Positions 33,413 through 45,813 are shown, numbered from the stretch's first letter. The stretch: DNA of 64,000 bases from Cordilura impudica (GCA_963682025.1 OY821519.1:11880168-11944167), one strand, 5' to 3'. Notes: a model not told the origin generated them from the letters alone. A program made the numbers and translations.

Positions 33413-33800
33413 AAAAGTCATGTGAGTCCGATCACAGGGGAGATGTGTTAACATCTAGTAATTAAAGATTTTTTATGTCATTTTTTAAAATCAAACAGAA
33501 AGCGTCATCTATGTATCACTTATAGCAAAAACTGTTTCAGCTAATTCAACAACCCTTTGCTGGAAAACGTTAAAAATATCCCAATATAAACGTATATAAG
33601 TGATACATAGATGACGCTTTTAAAAAAGTAGCATAAAAATAATTTTATATCATAATTTTTTCACCAAAAAAATCATAAGTCACACACCGATTTGTGTTAC
33701 AGCTCTCACCGATTTGTATTACGCTGTTTTTGTGATTGTATTGTGAAATAGAAATTTACCGCCCTGCGCGTATAGATGTTTACACATCAAAAATACTCAT
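33413..33800. mobile_element. Repeat related to 58100-59805, with internal 26-base inverted repeat
   Basis: Starts GTCATGTGAGTCCGATCACA then GGGGAGATGTG, shared with 58100 and (inverted) 59805. Near its right side TTTTTGTGATTGTATTGTGA is shared with 58510. Between them, AAAGCGTCATCTATGTATCA continuing CTTATA (33499-33525) is exactly inverted at 33594-33619. No coding. Confidence 0.6.
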
Positions 33801-34654
33801 AAATGAAATCTTCTTTGTATCATATATAACCCCAGGATGGGTTGACGGCTTTATATAATATATATTAAGCTGTAATATATTAAGCTGTAATCGCTTTATA
33901 ACCGTATTTATATGGAAAACTATCAGTTATATAATATACAGGGATTAAGTGTTGTGACACAAATGTACTTTAATTAGTTTTTGAAACATTAGTCAGAGTT
34001 GTCACATCAATAACTAACACGGTTGATGCTGTGGTCAGCCATTTCCAATGCTATTAATTTTAGAAAACTTTAAGGCTAGTGCTGTAAGTGTTGGTTAAAT
34101 AAAGCCTTTTCTGGGAAAGTTAATTAATGTAAAAAGTTTGTTAATGACATTGAATTAAATTATATTTATAAGGATGTTTACGACAATATTTAATGTTAAT
34201 TTAATAAGATAAATCTTTTATCAATGTGGTTTTATGGCTGAAAGTAATAATTATTTATATGTATTGTGTTTTTTTTTTTTTTTTTGTTTTTACTTAAGAA
34301 TCCTTTAAATCAAATATAAAAACTCTTTAATAACAGTTAAGCATCTTATATTAAAAATACTTTTCATACAGTTGTGCGTATAGTAATAGCATTTTTGATT
34401 TTAAATAGATTTTATTTTGATTTAAATGGCATTGGTTTAAAGTAGATTTCAGTGTAGTTTAATCTATTCAGAGCTTAAAATACTGAATTCTATATCGAAT
34501 GAAATTCTTAAAACTGGAATTATATTTAGTGACTTACTTTCTCAATTCCTTTGGGATTGAGAACAGTATTTAAATTTATTTGAGGAATTTATTCATTGAA
34601 CTAAAAGTAAACTAATGAACTCATCCAGAAATTTATTACGAGCTTAAGTAAAAA
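33801..34654. other. Intergenic AT-rich DNA, nothing recognised
   Basis: Includes a long T tract near 34270. No gene or element ends seen. Confidence 0.5.
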
Positions 34655-35230
34655 CCAAGGTTCAGAAAATATACACATCAAACATACAATTTTCTATTCT
34701 AAAGCAGCCAAAATAATATATTTATTTTGATATCAATTGTGCATGTTTTGTACGGTGCCGAACACAATCATGACTGTGTTTCGTTTAATTATTTCGTTAT
34801 CTACACGAACATTTTTCTATCACGAATTTTTTGTTTCGAAAACACATTAACAATTGTTGCCGTTATTATAGGGGTGTTTCAGATTTTTCCGATCGCGAGT
34901 GGATAATGTTTTAATTTTTAGATGTACGCGTTGAAAAACATGTTCTGTTTCTTTAGCAGTACACGTGCAAGAACATGAACTTAAAATAAAGCTACACTCA
35001 AATCTGTGTGATTTATGTGTATTCGAAACAAAAAAATACGTGATAGAAATATGTTCGTGTAGATAACGAAATAATTAAACGAAACACAGTCATGATTGTG
35101 TTCGGCACAGTACAAAATTTAGAATAATTGATATGAAAATAAAAATATGTGTTTGTTGGTATGAGCTATGTTTGTTTACATATATGTACGAGTTTCTTAT
35201 TCAGTGTGTGGTTTTTTTTCTGAACTCTGG
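34655..35230. mobile_element. Palindromic element, copy B
   Basis: Homologous to 28861-29350: CCAAGGTTCAGAAAATATAC at the left, TTTCTGAACTCTGG at the right, and inner arms GGTGCCGAACACAATCATGA and its complement. The centre differs from copy A. Confidence 0.8.
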
Positions 35231-36069
35231 TAAATACTTAGCACATTTAAGAACTTAATTGAAAAGTTTAATCTTTTAGGGAATTCAAGTAAAAACTTTT
35301 GGGATCTATGCCAAAATATTTTAAATTTTGAAATAGCCCTTGAAGACTTTATGCTATTATTTTGCATACAACTGTATAATTCAGTGGGTAAACACAACAT
35401 GCATGTAAATATTTATATGTTTATGTTGCAGACATTTTATATGTTTAATTTGTTTATTTTATTTATAAATTTATGATGTTAAGAAAACTCTTTAAAATTC
35501 CAAAGAAATAATGGCTGTAAGCTATAAGAAAATATTTTTGTAAAATACTTGTGTAAATGCAATAGAAATCAGAATAAGAATAGAAAAGGAATGCAAACCA
35601 TTTGTTGTAGCTTTAAGTAGAATATTTTCAGTTGAACTGGAAAATAAATAAACAACAGTGTACATAATATAATTCTCAAACATGTACATGCAAACAAACA
35701 TATCTAAATACATGTATATATTTAAAAATATTAACATACATACAAATGTACTTGTATGTATGTACTATATTCTTGTAAAAATATCAACGAAATTTTATTC
35801 AATAAAGTTTATATGTATTCTTGAGTGTAACACCTATTCAACCATCTTGTTTATTTATGTATTTATGGGTGAAAGAAAACATTCAAAGGTTAAATTCCAG
35901 GGTTTGATTTGATTATAAATGCATCTAGTAAGCATTTTTAATGGTATGAATTGCAAGCATCAGGTTAGTATTTTGAAATAAAAAAGAAAATAATATGCGA
36001 ATACTAACTATGCAGATAGTGTATTGGAGAGATGTATCCTCGTAGTTATAATATGCATATTTATTTTTC
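35231..36069. other. Intergenic AT-rich DNA, nothing recognised
   Basis: Rich in ATGTATGTA-like steps. The small frames here have no family resemblance. Confidence 0.5.
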
Positions 36070-36165
36070 TATTAAAGGGTTAGTTTTTAAGAAAAGTTTC
36101 TTTTATTGAAGGAGGTTATTTTTTAAAGCGAATATACTTTTGTAAGAAAATTAACTTTTTTAAAA
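36070..36165. repeat. Short minisatellite block
   Basis: A few AAGAAAAGTTTCTTTT / TTTTTAAAGCGAATATACTT units of the dispersed minisatellite type, ending where a mariner terminal repeat begins. Confidence 0.6.
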
Positions 36166-36177
36166 AAAACGAAACGA

Positions 36178-36395
36178 GGGCAGTCCCAGAACAACCTGAC
36201 CTGACAAAGAAAATTTGTCAAAAATTTTCTTTATTTCTTAACATACATCCTTTTAGCTTAACACACTTTTGCCAGCGATAGTCTATAACTTCGATACCCT
36301 GTTTATAGTAAGCTCCTGAAAATAGCCACCAACCGCAGATGATGATGGCAAATCTTTTACCACCGACCCATTTTTTCAAGTTGTTGTCAATTTTA
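36178..36395 (-). mobile_element. mariner 3' end remnant
   Basis: Terminal repeat AGGGCAGTCCCAGAACAACC then TGACCTGACA, same type as the mariners at 1977 and 24390. On the - strand it is preceded by a C-terminal transposase segment, YYKQGIEVIDYRWQKCVKL. The rest of the element is missing. Confidence 0.75.
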
Positions 36396-36479
36396 TTACA
36401 GTCATTTATTGTAAATTTAGTTTAACTAATTTATTTATTTTTTTTTTTCAATAGCAATGTTAATTACTATAACTTGGTA

Positions 36480-36705
36480 ACTGCTGATAGTTTTTAATTA
36501 TTGACAAATTCAAATCGGGAAAGAGTTATAGCAAAATATCGATTGGTCTCAAGTTTCCCAGATCAGCAGTACAAAGTATTTTAAGATCTTTAGCGGATAT
36601 AATTTAAAAAATAATCGTCGAAGCACTGTTAGAGACATAGCTTCAAAGTGATCTGACACAATTGGAAAAATGGTAAAACGTGAATCGTCCGTCAGCAAAT
36701 AAAAG
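36480..36705 (+). pseudogene. Tc1-like transposase, N-terminal piece
   Basis: Reads RERVIAKYRLVSSFP, then (after a frame change) RSAVQSILRSLADI, then NNRRSTVRDIASK and TIGKMVKRES, which is the paired HTH organisation of Tc1-like transposases. It is cut off by the LINE at about 36720. Matching later parts of the protein lie at 39052-39120 and 40590-40689, so one old Tc1 element appears to have been split three times. Confidence 0.6.
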
Positions 36706-36719
36706 ATATATATATATTG

Positions 36720-39050
36720 GATTCTTTAGTTCCTATAAGGAGCATAGGACCTGAACAAAGTCTTTTCAATCGTTTCTATTTGATGCTTGGTTCTTGAATT
36801 CACTCCAAATTCTGCCTGCTCTAGAAGCCTCTAGGCCTAGTTACCTACGCCAAGTGTTTGCAGGCCGACCTCTTCTTCTACTGCCTTGTGGGTTCCATTC
36901 TATATAGCTGCGGGTGACATCACCAGGTGGTCTGCGTAGTATTTCAGTATTTCCGTTTGGATTCGGTTTTGATGAGGGCGTGCCCAGAGTTGTGTATTTG
37001 ATATCCTGTTGGGCCAGAAAATTCTCAATATTCTTCTTAGGCATTTGTTGATGAAGACTTGAAATGCGTTAATATCCTTGGTGGCCATATTCCACGTTTC
37101 GCACCCATAAAGGAGCACAAATTTCACACACGCATTGAATATGTTGATTTTTGTGGGGATGGAGATTGACGGTGATTTCCACACTGTGCTGATTTCACCG
37201 AATGCCTGACGGGCTTTCATGATACGATTTGAGACGTCCTCAGACGAGCCTCCATTCGATGTTACGATGCTACCCAGGTAGCAAAAGAGGTGCACATCCT
37301 GGAGTTGGATGTCTTGTATAAAGAATGGTCTGTGCATGTGGCGTTTATTCTCATTACTTTGGTCTTGGGTATATTTAATTTCAGACCTACCCTTGTGGCT
37401 TCAGTCTCTACCCTTTTTAGAGGTTCCAACATGTCTGAGTAACTGTCGTCAGCATAGACTAGGTCAACCAGTCGTCCTCCTAGTCCCCACGTTATACCTT
37501 TATTGTTCAGCGTTGCATTTCTCATATCAATGTCTAGCACTAAGTTAAAGAGTAACGGAGATAAGATGAAGCCCTGCCGCACGCCAGTTTTAACAGAAAC
37601 CTTTTCGCTTATAGAATTTTGATGGAGTATACGGCAGTTTGTGTTCCTGTATAATTCCTGCATAATCTCAATAATTTTCCTCGGTACGCCTTCACAGGTG
37701 AGTGCTTTCCAAATGGCAGTATGGGTAAGTGTGTCGAGGGCTTTCTCAAAATCGATAAAGACCAGATTAAGAGGGGATCTCCATTCCACTGATTGCTCAA
37801 TTATAGTGCGAAGGCTATTTATATGGTCTATACAGGATTTTTTAGCTCTAAATCCAGCCTGTTCGCAACGAAGCTCTTTATCGAGGGAGTCAGCAATTCT
37901 TTTGTGGATAATGTTAGCAATTATCTTGTTGATCATGCTTAGAAGTGTAATTCCTCTCTAATTTTTGCATTCCGTGAGATCACCTTTCTTTGGTACGTTG
38001 ATGATTAGGCCCTCTTTCAGTTCATCAGAGAGTTCCGTACTATTCCATAGACGTTGTACCATGTTCTGAAGCAAAAATGCACTTGTTTTGGGGTCTACTA
38101 TGAGAAGCTCTGGGTTGATGTTGTCAGGTCATGGAGCCTTGTGCTGTTTTAGGACGCATATAGCGTTCATTATTTCAATTGCAGTAGGGGGGGTTTTAGG
38201 TAAGTCAGTCCTCTTGGTATGGCTAGAACAATTGCATATTGGTTGGGTTATGCGCGCATCCGTCGACATATTGGAGTAATGTTGTACTCAAATATCGAGA
38301 GTTTTTCGATGTGATGAGGTCGCCATTGCAGTTCCGCAGTGGTATAGAGGAAGTGAAGTTCCTGTTTGAAAGCTTTTTAGTGATTTTATACACATCACGG
38401 GTTCTACCTGATTCGGCTGCCGATTATGCTTCTATGGCAAGGCTTTCTGTCCATAACCGCTTATCTCTGCGAACGCTACGTTTGACTTCTTTGTCGGTGG
38501 AGCTGTGGTTGTCTGGGAGCCGGGATTTTTTCGAGCGGGTTCTAGCAACGTTCAATTTGGACTTTACCTCTTTTCTCATGGTTATGAGATTCCAAGTGTC
38601 ATCGGTTATACACTGTTTTCGTTCAGGTGTTTTATAGCCAATTTTATTTGCTACAACATCACATATAAGCTTTCTAACATTTTTGTATTCGCCTAGAAGA
38701 GTTTGGTTAGTTTCTGCTGTATTTTTTAGAGCCTGTGTGTAAGCAGTCTTAATATCAGGGTTCTTAAATTTTTGGACATCAAACCTTTTGTGAGTTCCAA
38801 TTCCTTTCCTTACCGCCGCTACTCTTAGTCTGATGGTGCCAACAAATAGATGGCGGTCACTGAAGCAATCGGCACCACGCTTATTTCGCACATCTAAGAG
38901 GGAACCGCGCCATATCTTACTGACAGCGATGTGATCAATCTGAATCTCCGTGTGGTGATCGGGCGATACCCAAGTAACTTTTTTGTGAGGGAAGATTATT
39001 CCACCTATCACCAGTTTGTTGATTAAGCACATTTCCGTGAACATCTCATC
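36720..39050 (-). mobile_element. LINE (APE endonuclease type) inserted in a Tc1 relic
   Basis: A 5'-truncated non-LTR retrotransposon on the - strand. Its right edge (39050) abuts resumed Tc1 sequence; its left edge is near 36720. It holds the end of an apurinic-like endonuclease domain, a linker and a reverse transcriptase. The clade is uncertain (RTE- or CR1-like). Confidence 0.8.
36840..39044 (-). pseudogene. LINE endonuclease-reverse transcriptase pseudogene
   Basis: Order on the - strand. 39044-38424: endonuclease C-terminus with KVTWVSPDHHTEIQIDHIAV and then SDRHLFVGT, where the family's catalytic SDH reads SDR. 37936-37262: RT with CEQAGFRAKKSCIDHINSL, motif A VFIDFEKALDTLTH, GVRQGFILSPLLFN and VDLVYADDS (catalytic YADD). 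37337-36900: LFCYLGSIVTSNGGSSEDVS and LLYGCETWN. 37044-36841: IEWNPQGSRRRGRPANTWRR at the C-terminus. Stops and frame changes separate these parts, and the region between endonuclease and RT is degraded. Confidence 0.85.
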
Positions 39051-39051
39051 A

Positions 39052-39120
39052 TTCGTTAATGGAAACGCAAATGCGAAAAATTATATTAATATATTGCAAG
39101 AAAATCTCATTTCATCAGTA
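39052..39120 (+). pseudogene. Tc1-like transposase, middle piece
   Basis: Resumes directly after the LINE with VNGNANAKNYINILQENLIS, matching the Tc1 segment that precedes the second catalytic Asp. It is then interrupted by the RAG1/Transib-like relic. Confidence 0.55.
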
Positions 39121-39299
39121 TCAAAGCTATCCGACCGGCGCTTGGCGGCTGAAATTTTGATTTCATTGGCCAAAAGTCTAATTTTTATCGTCACCGATTT
39201 TAAAATTTTATCGCCATTTTGTAGCTAATATATCCAGATTAAGGTAGCCAACAAATTAGGTTAAACTATTACTAGTTGTGGGCGTGGCATCCAATTTGA

Positions 39300-40165
39300 C
39301 TTAAAAAAAGAATCTCATGATGCATTATCAAGGCCCAAATTGCAGCCATTACAATTACAGATAGATAGGCAGCAAATTGAAGTAAGCTGCCAACTAATGC
39401 TGACAATGATAGATGGAAAAGTAGGCCAAACTTTGACTAACACGATGGCTGTATCCAGCTGCATTATATGGCAAGCAACATCAAGCCAATTAAACCAAGT
39501 GCCGACAAAATCATTAGATAATACCGAATGAATTTGGATTATCACCACTACATGCAAGAATACGACTTATGGAACACATACTAAAAATCAGTTATGATTT
39601 GGATTTCGGGTCTTCATGATCAATAAGAAACAACGAATCCAACAAAGAGTTAAGAAGTTCAAAAAGAAACATGTTCAAGACGAACATCATAAATTTGAAT
39701 TGGTTATAGATTAGCCAAAAGAAGGGTCAGGCAATACCGCAAGAAGATTATTTTTAGATCGAGAAACAGCATCTGAAATAATAGGAGTGGATTTAAACCT
39801 TATTTTCAGATTTAAAATAATCCTAGAAGTACTTGGGCGCAATGAATAAATAGACTGTAGAAAATTTAGAGATTATATTAAGAAAATTGCAAAAATATAT
39901 ACAACCAAGTACCGATGGAGAAAGATGTCTGCAACAGTTCACAAAATCCTTTATCGTGGAGAAGATGTCATTAAATATCATTTGGTCCCACCTGGAGATC
40001 TATCAGAGGAGGCTCAGGAAAAAAGGAATAAGGATTACAGATTTTATAGAGAGCACCATAATAGAAAAATTTCACGAAATTCCACAAATGAAGATCTGTT
40101 TAATATATTATTGGCAACGTCAGATCCGTTCATCTCCAGCATTCGAAATCAATGGAGTTAGAATT
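39300..40165 (+). pseudogene. RAG1/Transib-like transposase relic, C-terminal half
   Basis: Successive frames give MIDGKVGQTLTNTMAVSSC, then FGLSPLHARIRLMEHILKIS, then PKEGSGNTARRLFLDR, SEIIGVDLNLIFRFKIIL, VHKILYRGEDVIKYHLVPPG and LSEEAQEKRNKDYRFYREHH followed by NRKISR...LLATSDPFISS. This matches a multicopy arthropod protein family. The last block has the arrangement of the RAG1/Transib region around the third catalytic acid (Ser-Glu ... Asn-Lys ... Arg ... His-x-Arg-Lys). At least two frameshifts and an in-frame stop; the N-terminal part is missing. The family call is from memory and needs a profile search. Confidence 0.6.
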
Positions 40166-40589
40166 TAGATGAAGAAGTCAAAAAACTGCGAAAGAACAGA
40201 GATAACACAGAACAAAATATGGAATATTTGCAATCGATAAATGATAAATTTTTCTGTAGTAATAGCAAAACTTTTAGATAATATTAGTAACGGTTTTTTT
40301 AAGTGTAAATATTCTTTGAGTGTAGACAAATTTGACAGCTAAAATTTTTAATTTTTCAGAAGTAATAGCAAAATTTCCCAAAATCCCATTATTACAAAAA
40401 AAAATGCTTACAATTATTATTAAAATCAAAATAAGACATTTTTTAATAAATAAAAAAAATTAAAAAAACCCATAATTCATGATAAAAGTTAAAAAAATTA
40501 AAAGTTCAACTTCGACCTAGAATTCCTTAAAAAAATACTCAATCAAGTTCAAAAAATTTATTAAAATATTTTGATCGCTTCAAAGTTTC

Positions 40590-40689
40590 AGAATTTTGGT
40601 CAATGAAAAACGATGATCAGCCACTGTGCGGCGGTGAATATGTATTCCAACATGACAATGCGTCTTCCCATATAACAAACACAATAAAA
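40590..40689 (+). pseudogene. Tc1-like transposase, catalytic piece
   Basis: Reads GGEYVFQHDNASSHITNTIK: the second catalytic Asp of Tc1-like transposases sits in the QHDNASSH motif. It is cut at 40690 by the DINE-like insertion, and no continuation is recognised beyond it. Confidence 0.65.
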
Positions 40690-41263
40690 ACAAGTAAGAA
40701 AATTATAGTCTGTCTAGACCGAGTATACGATACCCTATACCATGGTTTAGAGACCCTATCTCTTCGGTCCCACTAATTGGATATAGAAAATAAGCATAAA
40801 CCAAATTTGAGTGGCATTGTTAATTTTTTTTTGGGCTGCAGATATGAAAAACTTCATATCGGGTGCTATATTTATATGAGGACTAGGTGGAAAAATGGAC
40901 CGCTGCTGACCATATATGGTACCAAATTTGAGAAAAATCTGTGCAATATTATTGTTTTTTGATAGATTTAAGTGAAGGTCGGGAAGAAGCTTTATACGGG
41001 GGGCTATGATTAAGAATTGTCTTATAAGGTTTATTTTTGGACTACTGATTACACCACAAACCCAATTTGACCGAGATCTTATTGATAAATTGGATCATAT
41101 GGCAATATAAGTCGATTTCATAGGTGTCATTTGTATGGGACTACGTCTGAACATAGACCGATTTTCGCTTGATTACAAGGTTTACACGGACACACAGATG
41201 GACAGGCGGACGGACGGACAGCGGACATTCTAAGTCAATCGGCACATAGTGGTATAGTGTATA
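40690..41263 (+). mobile_element. DINE-1/mini-me-like element, copy 5
   Basis: Starts ACAAGTAAGAAAATTATAGT and ends TAGTGGTATAGTGTATA, flanked by A on both sides. An internal deletion makes it about 200 bases shorter than copy 1. Confidence 0.8.
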
Positions 41264-41579
41264 AAAATATAATGAAATATCGATTGGTTAGAATTTTTTA
41301 AAACTTTGTGTTATAATATGTGCACATATTTTTATAAAATTGAACAACTTTCCACAAAATGTATAGCATAGAATGTTGTGTTGCAAAAAAAATGCTTGGT
41401 GTACGAATTGGTTAGGGCCCGTAATGTTTGAGGTAAATAGTTGATTAAGCATGAGTTAAAGTAATAGGCAGAAAGAAGGATGCTTACGATGAACAAGTCG
41501 CTTTACTCTTAGAATAATTTTTTTTTTTCTTTTCTATTATTAGAAATTTTAGAAATAACCTCGAACCGAACAGAATCTA

Positions 41580-41760
41580 TTATTTGAAAAATACTTTTTT
41601 AAGAAGAAGTACTTTCAAAAATTAAATTTTTAGGAGAAGCTGTTTTTTAGCTCTAACGTTTTCATAAAAGATATTTTTTAAGAAAAATTACTTTTTTAGA
41701 AAAGAATAAGTATTTTAGCACGAAAAAGTTCTTTTTTAGAAATGTTTTTTTTTTTTTAAT
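41580..41760. repeat. Minisatellite block
   Basis: AAGAAAAATTACTTTTTTAG-like units, same dispersed minisatellite type and orientation as the other arrays. Confidence 0.7.
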
Positions 41761-42505
41761 TTTTTATTTTATATTTCATTCAATAATATAGCATTAAAAT
41801 TTCTCTGTGAATCGAAATAATTTTTTTCCCTTATACTCTAATTGTATGTTATAATTTTACTTACATTATTTCCCGAACTGATTTCATTTCTTACTGAGAA
41901 CAAAAGTGTATTGCACTTTCGCACACATACTTGTACGTATGTACTCATTGGCTTTATGTTAATGCGAATTTAAATTTGGCACATTAAATATTTTTCATTT
42001 TACTTAATGAATTCTTGTTTCTGTATTTAATTTCATAAATTGTATTTACCTGTAATGAAAAAAAGAAAACCATATAAGCAAAATATAAAAACACAAATGA
42101 AAAATTCAACCCTATGCCTAATGTCATTTTAATAAATAAAATTACTTCGCTTTTTCACCTCCATTTTAATGAATATTAATTTTATTTTGCTTGTACTTGT
42201 GGTTGTGTTTTTGGAAAAGTTTTAAATCCGCTCCGAAATGAAGATTACTTTGTGGAATATGGTTGAAAGGCGTAAGACAAAATGCTTTGTTAACTTATGT
42301 TGTCTTACGACGAAGGTTAAATTTGAAAAATTAAAAAAAAAATGTTCACATCATTTTAGCCAAAACCCTTTTTTTTATTATAATATTCATTAACATGTAA
42401 TTTAGAAAAAACTTTGTGTAATTTGCTGAAATGACAATTGTTGTCTCACACCTGGACTGGGAAAATATGATAATATAATAATATAACCCATAAAAACAGT
42501 TTTTA
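41761..42505. other. Intergenic AT-rich DNA, nothing recognised
   Basis: No supported gene, repeat end or RNA. Confidence 0.5.
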
Positions 42506-43655
42506 CTAAAACTCTTTCTTTCCTTATGAATCCTGAACCTCTCCGTGACTGCGTGACTTTGCGTGATTATTTTAAAATTAATCTGTGGTCACAGCAAGTC
42601 TATGGACCAAGTTTCAGGTTGATTGGATGAGGGGAAATGGGGTTTAAATCACTCCGTGACTGTGCGTGACTATGCATGACTGTGCATGTCTAAGTCAAAG
42701 TTAATATTTTTTACAGCAAGTGTATGGACCAAGTTTCAGATGAATTGGATGAGCGAAATGACATTTAGATCACTCCGTGACTGTTCGTGACTATGCGTGA
42801 CTGTGCGTGACTACCCCAAAATTAATCAATAGTCACAACAAGACTATGGACCAAGTTTTAGACTATGGACCAAGTGATTGCGACTTTCCGTGAGGGGAAA
42901 TGGGGTTTAAATCACTCCGCGACTGTGCGTGACTACCCCAAAATGAATCTATAGTCACAACAAGAGTACGGACCAATTTTCAGATCGATCGGATGAAGGA
43001 AAATGACATTTAGATCACTCCTTGACTGTGCGTAACTATGCGTGACTGTGCGCGACTATGTCAAAGTTCATTTTTTTCACAGCAAGTCTATCGACCAAGT
43101 TTCAGATCGATCGGATAAGGGGAAATGGGATTTAGATCAATACGTGACTGTTCGTGCCTATGCGTGACTGTGCGTGACTATGTCAAAGTTAATCTTTTTT
43201 CACAGCAAGTGTATGGACCAAGTTTCAGATCGATCGGATAAGGGGAAATGGGTTTTACATCACTACGTGACTGCGCGTGACCATGCGTGACTGTGCGTGA
43301 CTAAGTCAAAGTTAATCTTTTTTCCACAGCAAGTGTATGGACCAAGTTTCAGATCGATCGGATAAGGGGAAATGGGTTTTACATCACTACGTGACCGCGC
43401 GTGACTGTGCGTGAATAAGTCAAAGTTAATCTTTTTTTCACAGCAAGTGTATGGACTAAGTTTCAGATCGATCGGATGAGGAGAAATGACATTTAGATCA
43501 CCCCGTGACTGCGCGTGACTGTGCGTGACTACCCCAAAAATAATCTTTAGTCACAAAAAGACTATGGGCCAAGTTTCAGATCAATTGGATGAGGGGGAAT
43601 GGGGTCCACCCACTACAGACAAACAGAGAGTATGAGTTAAAAGAAAGAGTTTAAA
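42506..43655. mobile_element. TIR-bounded element with about 9 tandem GACTGTGCGTGAC units
   Basis: Expanded relative of 4454-4871: left end TAAAACTCTTTCTTTCC, right end GAGTTAAAAGAAAGAGTTTA. The marker CAAGTGTATGGACCAAGTTT (or a close variant) recurs near 42595, 42712, 42832, 42953, 43077, 43200, 43326, 43440 and 43552, so the period is about 110-126 bases. Each unit also carries one to three GTGACTGTGCGTGACTATGC blocks. No coding sequence. Confidence 0.85.
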
Positions 43656-45813
43656 ACAACTGATACCAAATTAACAGTCAATTGTTTTTACAACCCTTTC
43701 TCATTTCCTCGTATATAAAATTAGTCTACTACATATACTTTGGGTCCATTAATTAATATTATTTTATGGCATAACAATAGAAGTGGGTTTTCGTATGGGC
43801 AGGTTTATATTTGCTTGGCATAAAAAAATATGTAATGTGTTTGTAAAAATTAAATTCACACTCTTGAATAAATGAATATTACGAAGAGTTCTAAATCAAA
43901 ACGATACAATTGAACGTGTATGTAAAAATTAAATATTTACAGGTCCACTTAAAATATTTATGAAACTTTTAGGCATCATTCTCATTGGTGATGTAAATGA
44001 GAATATATTTTTAGAATTTTTTTTATCTCATGGGGATTTTTAGTACATAAATTTTAAAAAATCACATTTTGAATCCAGAAATTTCAGGCTTTAAAATTTT
44101 TATTTTATTGAGAGTTTATATTCAAAAAGTGTCATCCGCAATATGTGTACAGTAAAATAAATTTTTGATTTAAAACTCTTATCTGTTTTTTTAATAAATC
44201 GATCGATAACTATTTTTAGATCTAATAAATAAATTTGTTTTCCGCACTCTTATCAAAAAATGGGTTAAAACAGATAACACTTCAAAAATTTTGAAATATT
44301 TTAAAATTCTACTAGAGGACCCCTGGTGCTCCGCAGCATTATATTATATTATATTAATTTTTATAATATAATACCAAAATTTGCGAAGAGAAGTTAACGT
44401 ACAGTAATGCCAAAATATGCCAAGAGAAGTTAACGTACAGTAAAAGTAAAGTTGATTGTCCACGCATAACTTTCCTCAAACCAAACGAATTTAAGCAGTT
44501 AATAGCTCAAAAGAAAGAGCTTGATCCACTGAGTGTTCTTAGACTTATGTCAACAGCCTACGTTAATTAGAACTCTAGTTATAGAGTGAAGGAAAATATT
44601 AAAAAAGTATAACTTGGTGGGAGTAAATTCCAATGCTTGATGACATATCTGTGTCTAAATACCTTTCATTTAAAAAAATGAAGGAATTCAGCCGGATAGA
44701 ACGGCCAGACGGACTGACTTTAGTTTTCATAAATTCTTTTAATATGTATGTATATACATAAATATGTAAGATAAATTAAAATTACAAAAATTAAAAAAAA
44801 AAAACAAAAAATATGTTACCAGCACTTTCATGTTGCATATCAACTTGCGTTATGAAATTCTCTTTAAAAATATTATTTAAAATGTTAAATAATTTAGTTT
44901 ATAGTTTAAACAATAAAATGAACGTTTCTTTATGTTTCTCGATTATTATAAAACTAAATTAAAAACTTAGTTCACTCTTTCCAAGTTCTGACTAGAATGA
45001 TAATAAATGTTTTTCAACGAAATTAAATGAACGAGGTGTAAAATGTGTTTATTAAGTCTTTTTTTTTAATGGAAAGGTTAAAATCCTTTAATTTTGCAAT
45101 TGTAATATTTTTAAGTATTATTTTATAGCTTATTCACTGGCTCTTTCTCTTTGTGGTTTATGTATGTTTACAAAAATTTGTAAGGACTATTTTTATATAC
45201 TTAAGTATAACCAGCTGTTGTTTTATTTAAATATTCTTTACAAAAAAATAGAAATTTAACCGTATAGAGAATATGATTTTATGTAGCGATGTAATTGCTC
45301 CTGTATTGAAACATAAGAAACAAATCCCAAACAGAACTGAGTGCGAATCAAAGGCGCCCAAAAATAGTACATAGATTAGGATGATGAAAATATGGAAATT
45401 GGGCAGGATTTGCATAAACTTAGACCTCATCGATTATAACAATTTTTTTCTTGAAACTTTGTACAAATTATGAAATTTACAAAGATGTGAACCCCAAAAT
45501 AAAGCGACAGTAAAGTGGAAAATTCATAGATGGATTAACAGAATTGCGTACATATTAAAACGTAATTTATTAGATCAATTGAATAATCATTTGAGAGGAT
45601 TATGATCACGTTTCATAAATAAATAAAATATTTTTGGTTAATTTTAAAAAAATTATTATTTCAAGCTCGAGGTCTGTATATAATAGTATTTTTGGTTAAG
45701 GTCGAAGGTTATTAGTGTTGAACAAAAATATGAGTTCGAGTGAGAGAACATTTGGAAAAAAGTAACAAGATTTATGTAGGTCAGTGAGAGTATAAAATCT
45801 TCCGAATTGAACA
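43656..45813. other. Intergenic AT-rich DNA with one small tandem repeat
   Basis: At 44385-44450 the segment GAGAAGTTAACGTACAGTAA occurs twice, about 36 bases apart. Otherwise no gene or element end is recognised. Confidence 0.5.

Noticed and set aside
33499..33619. microRNA hairpin from the 26-base perfect inverted repeat
   Set aside because: The loop is long and the arms sit in a repeat related to 58100; a MITE-type palindrome is more likely.
37309..38696. Several + strand frames of 63 to 132 codons
   Set aside because: They are antisense to the LINE endonuclease/reverse transcriptase.
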